Below, in pieces: positions 24,401-35,600 of a stretch of 64,000 nucleotides of DNA. The stretch's first letter is position 1, and each line of letters starts with the position of its first letter. The notes below the pieces were generated by a model, which was not told where the DNA came from, searched no databases, and worked only from the letters and a program-made list of their open reading frames with translations. Source of the DNA: Oscarella lobularis (taxonomy: Eukaryota > Porifera > Homoscleromorpha > Homosclerophorida > Oscarellidae); NCBI RefSeq assembly GCF_947507565.1, contig NC_089176.1:2480001-2544000 (forward strand), read 5' to 3'. Made by a program: the position numbers and the translations under genes.

Positions 24401-24854
24401 TTTGATTTGAAACGAATTGTCAATTCGGTAGAGCAAGCGACGTACTGCTTAGGAAAATCGGAAGAATTTGTAGATTGTCCTGAAAGACTGGCCAAGATTC
24501 CGTTGGTTGATGAATCTATGATCTCGAGGATGTCTCCTTCTTTCTCAGTGTCAAGAAACTCCACTGTTGCAACCATCCGATCGCAAGTGATAGGAACACC
24601 AAAAAACAGCTCAGGCTGAAACTTCCACGTGCAGTCAACGTTTCTGTCATAGCAAGAAAATGAAGGAGGATACTCCAAGGTCCCTCGATTTTCAGGAAGA
24701 CGATGAGGCTCGCACGAACTGACGTATCCCTCTCCTGGATGAAATGTTTGATCGTTACGAGAAACGACTGGGCCCGAGTCCCTTTGAATTCGTTACCTGC
24801 AACGACTGCAGCCAGGAGAAGCACGTGCACGAGTTCCAAGAGTGTCGTTTTCAT
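21491..24854 (-). CDS. Complement factor B-like protein: CUB, CCP repeats, VWA, inactive protease domain
   Basis: Start ATG 24854 opens a signal peptide (MKTTLLELVHVLLLAAVVAG). The next exon (about 24364-24740) is a CUB domain (CEPHRLPENRGTLEYP to FKISYT), and the exon at about 24013-24291 looks like a second CUB-like half. Three CCP/sushi-type modules follow at about 23770-23950, 23430-23720 and 23140-23350. At about 22425-23070 is a VWA-like domain (DVKLDLLFAFN, RRVAVIVSEQIPR). It lacks the DxSxS metal motif that factor B and C2 use. It splices in phase 1 to the protease exon (about 22380 down to 21491). There TAAHC is TGADC (His to Asp, 22202-22204), the catalytic Asp is Asn (NMAVIRL, 21977-21979), and GDSGGPL is GATGTPL (Ser to Thr, 21671-21673). 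The CCP-VWA-protease order is that of factor B/C2, with an extra N-terminal CUB region. It should be secreted but enzymatically dead. Confidence 0.85.
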
Positions 24855-25778
24855 TTTCTTCTGCGACTAAAAGAGATTCTATACTCGTCGTCCTTTTGTA
24901 CTCCACTTCGGGGGTGGGAGGATATATTTACGTTGCTGCATGGACGAGACGCATATTGATAGATTTCCTTCCCTTCGCTTCCCCCAATTACACCTACGCT
25001 TCCTCCACTTATACGTCGCTTCCTCCAATTGTACGTCACTTCCATCTATCTAAACTCCCATGGACACAGACACGGTCCTTTGCTTGCAGCAAAAATGCCT
25101 TCAAAGTCGCACTACATGTATGCATGAGTGAAGACTGCAGTAGATATGAATTAGGGGACACTTGCACGCAACTGCGTCATCTGCGCTTCCTGCTGTAGCC
25201 ACGTTGTTTTTATGCGTCTGGAGAGCGGAAGTCCATCGCTTCCGTGGACGTCTTCTTCAATTAGACGCCGAGCCATTTTCGTCAAAACTGTCACTGTGAA
25301 TTTGATTTATCAGCCGAGCCAGACTGAGATAAATGTCCACTGGTATGAATCTGAAAAAGCCGGCACCGCGAACTACGGTTAGTATTGGCGACAATGAGAC
25401 CCGAGTTCATCAAGGGTGAACGTTCGCGGTATCGTTGCGTATCACGAATTCGAGGAAGGTCATCACGGAATGCATCTCGACTGCTCGGACGAGTTCAATA
25501 GGGAAGGTGATGGCGCTTTTTGAGAAGAACATCGTTAGGCTTCGTTTGAGTATTTACTGAACAAGGCGGATGCTTGTTGGAATGCCTTGGGGGCTCGCTT
25601 GTCACTGCACGTGACTCCTTAATTAAAACGGAGCCATCCCATTGCTTCTTGGTCTGCAAAAGAGACTTGTCTAGATAAAAGTAATCAGGTTCGAGATCCG
25701 CTGGACATCAATGAGAGGTGCTTTGCTTCATGATGATGTCAAAAATAACCGCCGATTTCTACAATACAAATCAACAAA
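24855..25778. other. Intergenic region with a BPHL relic and short degenerate tandem repeats
   Basis: It contains the promoter side of the factor B-like gene. At about 24975-25040 there are three to four imperfect copies of a 20-bp unit of the type cgcttcctccaattatacgt. A relic of the hydrolase gene lies at 25370-25575. No intact gene was found. Confidence 0.45.
25370..25575 (+). pseudogene. Truncated, internally deleted copy of the BPHL-type hydrolase gene
   Basis: The first 35 bp or so (aactacggttagtattggcg, then acaatgagacccg) match the start of hydrolase exon 2 at about 20583-20618. The match then jumps to the segment gagttcatcaag at about 20921 and continues through the final His region (GMHLDCSDEFN-like) and the stop, into the 3' flank (gtatttactgaacaagg). 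About 300 bp of exon 2 are missing, and the surviving frame is shifted and lacks exon 1. It sits about 4.5 kb downstream of its parent, across the factor B-like gene. It cannot make an enzyme. Confidence 0.8.
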
Positions 25779-27597
25779 TTAAACTGTTACAGTTCTTCTG
25801 TTATGTTTGCAGTCGCTCGAGCATAACAACGTCGGCGGCGATCTATCCTCGCTTCTCCACGTGTCCAACGACTCTTCGACTATCGACTTCAAGCTACACG
25901 GAATGCTTTTGAGTCGCCCAAACTGATAGAGATAACAGCGCGCCTGATAGAGAACGATGTCGGCGTGCATGTACTTGGCATGGTGAATGAAATGCATCAG
26001 CGATTCGTCGGCGTTCATTTTGCGCTCGACGACGTCGCTTCCGTAGACGGCGATGATCGCTAAGGCGACGAAAAGGTGATAGACGTTCGTGTAGTAGCGA
26101 GTCCAGTGGCTCTCCCAGATCAGGTGGACGTCGTTGAGGAGAAACTCGCGCTTGAAGCAGAGAAGAAACCAGCGATGGCAGAAGAGGAGCTCTGATGCAG
26201 GCGGCACTGATTCCACGTAGGCAAAGAATTCGGGAAGAAAGAGTTTGACTAGATCACGAAGCAAGTTCTAGAGCAATAAAAAAATCAGGAGACGAAAATT
26301 ATTAAAATTATTTTCTATATTTTACCGTGTTTTTTATAAGAGCAAGTTTGGGGTTGGAGAAAAATTCGTTTCGCTTCATGAGAAGCGCAAAGCACCAGAA
26401 CGCCTTCACCTCGTCGTCGAGCACAGCCAAGAGAGGCGAGAGCAAATCGGACATGCCTTGCGTGTAGGCGAGATCTCGATTATAAACGGCGTAATTCAAT
26501 AAAATATTGCTAGAATTCAGGGAGTGAATTATTTTCGTGCGGTGCCCCATCTCGTTTCGATCCTCTACCTTAGCTGATCCACGTGTGGGTTGTTTTCGCC
26601 CGAGTAGTAGCCGCACGTCCGATCTGTTCGAGTCACGTCGAATTCTACTTTATCTCTCGTCGTTTTCATGTGTTCTAAGCCCTTGCGATCGGTAATACAC
26701 GCTCTATAGAATAGGGTCATTCGAATACAGGTCTTGAGACTAGAGGCGAGTATAGATGAAGAGACCTTTCCTTATTGATTTTCTCATATTCCTTCTTTCG
26801 GCTTTCATCTACTTTCTCTCGCTCCTCTTTCGTGCTGTTCATCTCGTAGAAGCCAATCAGAAAAGGCCAGAAGTGAGGCCGAACAGGAGGAGCAACGCCA
26901 GAGAAGAAAGCAACCTAAGAAGAAAAAAATTGATTTCCTTGTTTTTATACGAGACATCGTATATTATACCTTCCTAACAAAATCTGGCTTCCGAATTCTC
27001 TCCGTCTCATCGAAAACGTCCGTCCACATAGGCATTGTGAGCTGACTGAGCATCCCCTCGTCCGGATGAACGTCCTCCTCGCGAATCGACGCGTGTCGAA
27101 CGACGAAGACGATCTTTCCCCCGTCCGATCGCGGATTTCCCTTCGACTCGCCGGGCAAAAGACTGCAGCCAGGCCACTCGTCCAAAACGCGCATCAACTG
27201 ATCGAGACCGCCGTGGGGAAAGTGGAGCACTTTGAAGTCGCCTTGACGACTCGTCAGAACGAACTGGCCGGCCCCGTTGCCGTCCGTCAAAAAGACGCGA
27301 ATCGATCTGGGGGGCGAGAACGGAAGCGAATGTCTACGATTTTCGCTCTTGAGAGCGTTTTTACCTTAGTTGGCCCATGTCGACGGTGAATGCGTGTCCG
27401 TTGGGGTCCGATCCGCCGCTCTTGAGCTTGTCGTTCGGCGTCCAGTGGAGAATTAGGGACGCTTTCGGTGAGAGACGCGATCCTTTCGTTCGCATTGTCA
27501 AGTAGCCTTTCACGTCTTTCTTTTCGTGCGATCGGATCGATATTGAGACGTTGTTCTTGCAATAGACGACCGTTTCTTCGCTCCAAACGCCAGCCAT
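25779..27597 (-). CDS. TBC1D16: TBC1D16-type Rab GTPase-activating protein
   Basis: The start is ATG 27597 (MAGVWSEETVVYCKNNVSI). The N-terminal half includes LHFPHGGLDQLMRVLDEW, a lipid/PH-like segment seen in the TBC1D15/16/17 group. The TBC domain begins around 26690. FDVTRTDR supplies the arginine finger (IxxDxxR) and YTQGMSD the glutamine finger, so GAP activity is expected. Further conserved blocks are LLFCHRWFLLCFKREF, HLFVALAIIAVYGSDV and ARCYLYQFGRLKSIPCSL. The last two are specific to TBC1D16 rather than TBC1D15/17. The stop is at 25779. In vertebrates TBC1D16 acts on Rab4 in endosomal recycling. At least five exons with short introns are present, and exact joins in the N-terminal third are approximate. 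Confidence 0.87.
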
Positions 27598-28326
27598 TTT
27601 TTCTACTATCCGGGAGGGAACGCGTGATGACGCTTCAGAAATTGAAATCTGAGCGCGAAAAAAATTTGAGGGTAATCGCGGTTGATTGCCAGTCAATAAA
27701 ACAGCGTACCTAATAGACAAAAAATTAGCTCGCGCCTCGCAATCGAATTGAAGGCGTAATTGAGTGACTCTAAGGGGCCCCCCGGCCGTGTATATTTCGA
27801 TTGAGCTGACGAGGCTTGATCGATGACGTTCTTCGGCTGTTCTTCCGCCGTTCCTTCGTGTTCGCGTTATTCGAGCGGCGAGGACATAGCGATCGATGCG
27901 CGGAGATGATCGCTCGTACGTTTTCCTCTTCTCTCTCCCTCTTCTTCATCGCAGATCATCCAAAGCGACGTCTTCAATCGTATAAATCGTCTCGAGATCG
28001 CTCGCGAAGGAATAAAATCGACGAAATCGCAGTAGGCATCGCCATTCGAGATTTGAAGCCGGGATTTTCGCTCGCGCGCGAAACGAAGGCCCTACGAAAA
28101 GAAAGAAATGCGTCTATAGGCATTGAAATCCTATTCAAATGCAAAACGCAATACACGTGGTCCTCGAGCAAGAAGGAGCCGCCATTATTTTAGCGCTAAA
28201 TCGAAGGAATTCGGTGACGTAAAGAGCACGTGCAAAGAAGGTGAGAATTCAGCAGCAAATCAGCGTAGCGTTGCCTTGGTGAAATGATCTCATCGATGAT
28301 GTCATTGGCTATTGCATCATGCTCGA
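27598..28326. other. Divergent spacer upstream of TBC1D16
   Basis: It must contain the TBC1D16 promoter (-). On the + strand it leads to a consensus TATA box at 28327. The plus-strand frame open across about 27820-28190 has biased composition and no family resemblance, so I do not call it a gene. Confidence 0.4.
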
Positions 28327-28360
28327 TATAAAAGCGACGGGCCAACGCCCAATCTTCAGT
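28327..28360 (+). promoter_or_regulatory. Consensus TATA box with initiator-like site
   Basis: TATAAAAG lies at 28327-28334. About 27 bp downstream is an initiator-like TTCAGTC (28355-28361). The spacing is that of a focused RNA polymerase II core promoter. Few other spacers in this window show a match this good. Confidence 0.5.
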
Positions 28361-29110
28361 CTTGCGCTAGGGTGGGGGATGTCAACGGACTGAACCTTTG
28401 AGGTCGATCGTGAACTGGGAAAGCTGATTGTTGGTCATCAAAGCGTTTTCGTCTTATGTCGATGCTCACTGAAACTGTCAGGCGCAGTGGACGGGCGTCG
28501 CGCGAGTTCTTCTCGCGGCGCTACATCGGCACTGGGGGTCGAAAGGGTCGTGGACAACTTGGGTTGCGAAGTCAGGCGCTTTGCGTTATGCTGAGCGGGC
28601 GTCTGGCTAAGGTATGCCACTTTCCGCCAAAGAAACGTGTGGGGGCCCAGTGTCTCGTGGTCATTTCCTCACTCGGATTAGTGATCTATAGTTGAAAGAT
28701 GACCCGACCCCCAGGACAAAAAACGCTGACCCTCAATTGGTGGACTCGGTAAGCGCTTTGTAATTCCTCTCCCGACACGGTAGGCTCGCTTCCTATCCAA
28801 GCGAAAGTCTACGGCCTCTTTGGGGCCCCGGTACGACGCGGTCGGGGGGACGGTGTGGGAGAGCCGTTCTCGATCCAGGCCGTACCGGTCGTGATTGGGC
28901 CTATGAAGCAAGGTCTCGCTTCCAAAATTTTTGGGCCATCTGCGTTCGAACCTCCACGCGGTGTGGCCTGGTTAATGCCAATGCGAACGCATTGCAAAAA
29001 GGTACGTACACGGACAAATTGAACAGTTTTTATCTTCTCTTTTTTTAGGTGCTCTACACGCAAGGACGTGCGCTCGAGCCGAAAAGCAGCGACAATGAAA
29101 GGATTTTATA
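28357..29110 (+). other. Candidate TATA-driven spliced transcript of unknown function
   Basis: Downstream of the TATA box the sequence becomes GC-rich. It shows splice-like sites: donors after 28610 (AAG then gtatgc), 28747 (CTCG then gtaagc) and 28999 (AAAAAG then gtacgt), and acceptors before about 28784 and before 29049. The last two blocks join in phase to an open frame that reads QAKVYGLFGAPVRRGRGDG and later FGPSAFEPPRGVAWL, ending ALEPKSSDNERIL before TAG at about 29109. A second frame is also open through the middle block, so coding is not certain and a structured non-coding RNA is possible. The 5' exon joins are unresolved and no family is recognised. Confidence 0.3.
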
Positions 29111-29736
29111 GTTTGTAACTAATTGTCTGTCTAATGCACGCATGTACACTTCGTATTCGTTTGAATTTTTTTCGTAATAACGAAAGACTTTCGAGGCTGT
29201 TCGACAGCCAGGGAGTCAGCTAACGCGCGCGTCGTGGCTGTTCTCTTCGCGTGCGGTGTTCCTAGGCATTTTCTTCCTTCGCGAGACGTTGTGTCGCTCT
29301 TCCTTCCACGTGTCGTCTTCGAGGAACGCTTTCTGGCTAAACGGTCCTATTATGGATGGAAAGTCTGCGTGGAACCAAGGATTGGAAGGAAAGAAAATCG
29401 CGTTGCGCAGGTAAACTTCGAAAGAACCGCCGAAGAACAGCGTACGCGTCAATGAACGCACCGGGTCGCATTTTTTATGGCGCTCCAAACCGAAAGGATG
29501 TACAGTGTAGACACGAGATCGCTGTAACGCGAACGTTTGAATTATTTAATTAATCTATGACCCGTTTTTGGCTTCTAGACTGTCTTATGATAACGTAATT
29601 GCCTTGTCCAATGTCTTGCTGGCTCGACAAGTTCAAAGGTAGAAATAAAAGATGGAGTGGATAGTGGAGATGTTTTACTTTATGACGTCAAATGAATACT
29701 TCATACCTATTACCCACGGCACCAATTTATGAAGAC
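29111..29736. other. Spacer downstream of cyclin F
   Basis: Part must be the cyclin F 3' untranslated region. A 90-codon minus-strand frame at 29216-29488 has no recognisable motif and is not called. Nothing else was seen. Confidence 0.4.
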
Positions 29737-32463
29737 TTACGAGAGAAAATTTTCGGCGCTTTGTAGGGGGTTTCGGATTTCCCCCTGCGTGTTCCACTCT
29801 TCTTTTCTCTTCTTGCATTGCCCGCTGTCGTTTTCTAAGTGTTCGTCTTCATGTAATCCAGCAGCCGAGTCCATCTCTTCCGATTCGTTGACGCCGAAAC
29901 TTTCCGTTAGAAACGACGATTGATTATCAAAAGTAGCCTGCAGCTGGCTGCTGCTGATGTCTGTAGAAGAGTTGAGAGATGTGGAGAGACAGTGACTGTT
30001 CTCCCAATTGATGAAGAGCGAAAGATCCTCCGCTGTTAGGGTAGGAAATTGAACTACGTTAAACAGATCTGAACGAGAATACCTAAATGCACGATCACCT
30101 GTCAATTAATTGATTTATGTCTCAATTTCATTTACCGTTCATAGACTGATTTAAGAGGAACGCTTTTGTGATCCAGCACAGGTTCGCCTTGAAGACTGAA
30201 AAGAAAATTGAGAAAATCACGCGAAAACCTAACACTTTTTCTTACCATGTAACCACAACGTGAGCAGCACATGCCCAGATAGAATCTAATGAGAACGGAC
30301 TGCACTGCTGCAGTGCAACTGGAACTTCAAAGCCTGTAAGTACACAATAAAGAAAACTAACGTATTAATAATAATAATAATTTTTCCTAACCTGCTATTG
30401 AAGAAGTATCCATTCGATGGACGGTTGCCAGGCTGAGAACAAGGCAAGAAATTGCCAGCAGAGAAGAGCTAATACATTAGTTTATCAATCATTATCAAAG
30501 AAAAAATTTTTGAAAGAAACGGCGTGCCTTTTAAAAAGAGACCAAAGCAGAGCGAGATCACAGAGATAACAGGCGTACGTATGAACCAAAGGACGGACCT
30601 GAAAACGACAGCATGACTTCATTATTAATCCACGCAATCTGTATTACCCTGGCAACGGCGGCATAAATATCAAGATAATCCAAGACAGTGGCCACCTGAA
30701 ATGAATATCGAGTGTTTGAGAACGATATGACGTTTTCTCGTTCACCCTTATTCTTCCTTTCAATACGCCCAATATTTCGCCCATCATTCTTACGACGTCA
30801 CCGTATTTGTATGTGTTGTCAGTCAACCAGGCAGCCTCTTTGATTGTGACGACTTCTTGACCCAGAAACCTTTGAACGAAACAGACGAAGTCAAACGAGA
30901 AAACTCTTCCTTATTATAAAAACTGACCGAGTAATAAGAACGAGAGCGGTGATTCCGGTCAACTGGAGCTGGGAACGGTGAACCGGAATCAATGACGTGT
31001 ATTCGTCGACGACCTGCATTGCACAGTGAACGAACCGCGACGGCAGTTGCTTCATGTCGCCCACTTCAAAAAGCCAATCACATAAAATGTATCTACGCGA
31101 AAATTAAAGATAAGTCAACAGTGTAGCAAAGAGTCGTCTTTCAGACTTACCTCATGTTTGTCGTTAGACGCGATTTGGGCATAGTCCACGCTTTCTTCTG
31201 TCGCTCCTTTGCCATTAGAGCAAGCTAGAGTACCAAAATAAACGCAGTCCTTTAGGTGATACATATATTGGCTGGCACGTTTTTGATGTAGTCAATTCCT
31301 TGCTGATGCGAGATTCCTCCCAATTGTGATTTTGCATAGTAAAGACCGAGTTCGATTTGAGCGTCGAGACAACCGCATGCGGCGCATTCTCTGAGCCAGC
31401 GAATTTTGCGCAAAGTCATTCCCGGGTCGGAGAACTAAATCGAATAATATTTCCTAATCCAGTCACTTAGCGAGATATTTTATATGCGAGACTTTGTTGT
31501 CAAACGTCATCTTCCACAATTGATAGGAAGCGTGGGCGGATCCCTTAGCAGCTGCCGTTTCCATCCACCTCGAAGCGTCTGCCTTTTGGTCACAAAAATC
31601 GTCCGTGCCATTGCCCTAAATTAAATTTCTCTTATAGTCAGATGTTTACATATTATACATGCATCTTTTGTCTACTTTAAGGAGGAGAAGTGCCTTTGCC
31701 ACGTTATACACGATTCTGCCGTCTTGCTCTCGTTCGCCGCACTTCAACGTTAGGTGCTTCAATAGAGCCGACTTGGAGCAGTGGGACTGGGCCCATGGCG
31801 GTCGATACAGCAACCAGGTGAAGGGTTCGTGCGAGTGCAACGTGTCGACCAAGGAGAACTGATCGCACGCCAATTCGTTCAGGCATCCAGTGCTACCACT
31901 ACAATTACTATAACAGCTCGACGATTTAGAGAAATCTAAATCATATTCAAATAAAATTTGGACGCGTAGACGGGCACTGCATATAGCACTTGGCCTTGCG
32001 TAGAGAATGGCAAGCCCTCGCTTGAGCAACGCTTCCAAATTCCCATAATCAGCGCACCTTATGGAAATTTTTTAGTCACAACAAAAGAGGAGGCCAACAG
32101 CAACAAAAGGTTGGCCCGTAGTCACGATGCCATTTGGAGCAACGGAACCGTTTCTCGCTTACTTGTGTATTATGGATGCTGCTAGAGGTTCCGTTCCTTT
32201 CTTCTCGGCCCCTTCGTCGTCGTCGACGTCGATCCAAAGCCCAGCGAGACTCGCACGGCTCCACAGCTGCTTCGCGTACTCGCCTACGACGTCGTTGTAG
32301 CGCCTGCACACCTGGCGAGAGGGAGAAACGATCGGGGTTGGCGTACGAGAGCGGTTTTTGGCTTCGTTACTAGTCGTATTCGAGTCAAATCGACGGCGGA
32401 TAGATAGCCGAAGACGTGCGCGAGTATTTCGTCGGGAAGACGCAAGAAATTCGAGTCGGACAT
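29737..32463 (-). CDS. CCNF: Cyclin F (F-box cyclin, SCF substrate receptor)
   Basis: ATG 32463 starts an F-box (FLRLPDEILAHVFGYLSAVD). It continues across a 65-bp intron as VCRRYNDVVGEYAKQLW. Next comes the Sel1-like helical region that is specific to cyclin F, including FTWLLYRPPWAQSHCSKSAL (compare the IRPPW block of vertebrate cyclin F). The cyclin box follows in several short exons. WLTDNTYKYGDVVRMMGEIL at about 30750-30830 is nearly identical to the vertebrate sequence. The last exon (29737-30105) is an acidic, Ser-rich tail (ESEEMDSAAGLHEDEHLEND) typical of the PEST region. The protein is an SCF ubiquitin-ligase receptor that controls centrosome and replication proteins in G2. Some middle exons are short and their joins are approximate. 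Confidence 0.9.
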
Positions 32464-32627
32464 TGCTCCTTCGGCGACGAATGGAATCTCAAAACAATTT
32501 TTGCGCTGAAACGCGTTTCCCGTATTCCGTTCGCGTCGTCCCGAATGTAGCCATAGAAAAATATATTGGTGGTATAGAAATCGTTAATTCAACTATCTAT
32601 CTAGTCCTGTCTCTCGTATTGACCTAA

Positions 32628-35600
32628 CTACACGGGCGTTGAATGCGCTACTTTCAGCTTCATACATAACTTCCCTTTTATCCACGGATTCTGAAGTCGT
32701 AACGGTTGAAATTCGTCGTGAAGCGGACGCTCCTTGCTCCCGACGACCATCACAAGATAAAAGTCTCGCCAATCAATCAGTGATAAATCACTAGAGTCGC
32801 CGTCGCTGAAGTGCCGCTTCAGTTGCTCAACGACGACTCGAACAATGTCCACTGACGTCGCTTCGTCGTCGAGCTGAAGCTGGAGAACAAAACCGAACTA
32901 TTAGCCTTGGTAAAAAAAACTGATTCTTTGCCATACTTTGACGCTCGTTCCGTGGCGGAGTTTGAGCAGCTCTGGAGGATATATTTTCAGCGTGCCAAGA
33001 TTCTCGTTAGAGCTTCTTCTCTCCTTATCTTTTAATTGATAAAATTCCAACTATGAAATCCACCACAATCAAAAGCCCTCACCTTGCTTCTTTTCTGAAT
33101 TGGTCCCGTTTTCCCGCTCGGATTGTCGTCGTCGTAGTCCGAGAGCTGACGTGACGCTCGTTTGAATCGTCTCGAAACTGATAACGTCGAGCGACTGCCG
33201 ATCTCTCGCCCACTGCAACGCATCGGCGATCCACCGCGACGGCCTCCAGATTTCTTCAGCTTTCTACATAACACAGGAAAAAAGACAAACCCCAGTTGAG
33301 AAAAAGTCTGGCATATTTATATAGCGTGCAAAAATTACCTGCTGAAATTCTATGATGTGATCCAATCGCGACTGAGCGTTCTTTGATTCCTGCTTGGAAA
33401 ACGCCTACGCAGATATAGGATGGGAATTTTCAGTCGAGTTCTCCCTCTGAGTCGCGCGTTTTGCGTCTCGTCTCACCCCACGTTGCGCTATTTGCGCCAG
33501 TAAGAAGTCTGTTTCCAATGAAGATGACAATTTGCAGTAAGGCTTGAGAAATGCTTTCTGATACGTGTGCCACTGGACTGAAGAAATTGCATTTACAGGT
33601 AGACAAAAGAACAACGTCCCATTCTTACTGATTTCCAAGACAGGCAAGGGAAGTGTAGGCATATTCTTGAGTTCTAGAGCTTTTGTCGAGTGGCCGGGTA
33701 TGATGCAGATGTCGTCAGACGAGGGCAAGATGAGAAGAACCGAAACGGAACTATTCAGCTCCATCACTTCAGTCCCAAGCAGCCGATGACTGGCGAATTT
33801 CTAAGACAAAGAACCACAACAAAGATAAGCAAGCAAATAAGATAATCGAATAAGAAACTACGTTCAATCTATATCTAACTGCGTATGCGGGCGGTGGTTA
33901 TTACATCGGAAGGAATTCCCAGCTTTGTGAATAGCTCCAGGGCACTTCGCAGCAGGCTTTTTACAAACTCTCTTCCACTTTCCAATTCCTCTTCGTCCTC
34001 GTCCTCCTCCTCTTCATCTTCTTCTTCTATTACCCCATCCTAAAAGGCATCGCCATTGGACTCGTTCTTACGATTTCTCGCTACTTTTCTAATCTCTCAC
34101 CGACTGACTAATCGGTCTGCGAATGAGTTTTCGTACGGCCTTCCACTCGTCTTTCAACACGCTAGGATTGCTTCGCACTTTGACGCAGGGAAGCATGCTC
34201 GGCGTGTCTGGCTCCACGAACACACGCAACGCGTCCACGAACGTATTCGCCTTCAGATAACCGAGATAGAGCCCCCTTAAAAAAAAGAATGAAGCGCTGA
34301 GAGACCAACTGAACAAGAAGCAGTACCTTTCAACAGGAACTTTCCTCTTTTCGTTAAACGAGATCACATCCTACGAGGAAAGACAAACGGAAGATATTGA
34401 AGTGTGGGTAAGTTGTCGTAGGACCGGGAAGTTTGTACAAGAGACTATGTACGCTTATTTCAATGAGCCTCTCTCTGTTTTGCCTAAAAATGCACTTCTA
34501 GCACTTCACTTTGGATTGACAGCTTCCGCGATCTTAGCACGGTTTTTGTTAGCATTTCTGCTTTGAGTGGACTTGGTATACAGTGGAACTACTGTATGCC
34601 CAAGCCTCTGCTAGCCTTGCCCTATCACTGTCTCTTACCTTCAATGAGAAATAGAGCCGATTCGTTGCATCGAGTGCTCCGACGCCGTTCCCTGTCGGCG
34701 ACTCCGCCGCCGCCGCCGAGACGCTGACGCTGACTTTTCTTTCGAACTTGCTCTGAGACGTCCACTTGAGACTGGGCACCTGCCTCGTGTCCTTCGCCTC
34801 GTGGACTGTCAAAATCACGGTGCTCCCCGTCTCCGAATCGCGAATCGGTTCATAGTGAAGCAATCCTAACTCGGTCACGCTCATGAGCGACTGAAGTAAG
34901 AGCACCGACGCGAGAAGTCGGTGTCGAAATTGAACCGACGACGACGTCGACGTCTGCGATATTTCCTTGTGAGCGTTCTGCACGTCTTTCCACGAGTAGG
35001 ACAACTGGGTAACGTCGAGAGAGAATGAGATAAGGTTATTCTATAGATACTAAACGCATGCCTTCATCAGCCAATAGAAGTCGGCACCAAATGTCGACGA
35101 GTAGGTGTCGTCTACTTCGACTAATGGAATCTGGTCGTCGTTTACGAGAATTTTCCCGTGGCTTGTGTAGAAGAGAGCGCCGAAGTAGACTCCCCTGGGA
35201 GAGATAAGACATTTTTGATAATTGGGATTTTTTTTCTGTCTAAGTCATTATTGACACCTTTTGAGTTTTTTTACGTATTTCGCGCTCGAGGCGCTGAATA
35301 GTTTAGATAAGCTTTTTGACATTCGACGAGCTGATAATTCTACGACCAAGGCTAATACTCATTTTTTTTAGTTTCTCTTTTCTCTTGTCTTACGTGGAGA
35401 AGCGGATGGAAAGCGAACGCCGGGAACGAGACCGGCTTCTCTCGTCTCGCGCAATTGTTCGCTCAGGTTGGAAATGGCAGCGCATCGGTTTTCCATTCGG
35501 CTCGGACAGTCGTTGACGTCCTGCCAGCCTGTCACATTCATTCGTCAAAATGATGTATATCACTTCGTTCTCGTGACTCACTTGATGGTATGGCAAACGG

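Noticed and set aside
27816-28193. 125-codon plus-strand frame upstream of the TATA box
   Set aside because: Composition is biased to Arg/Ser, no motif is visible, and the frame precedes the only promoter signal nearby.
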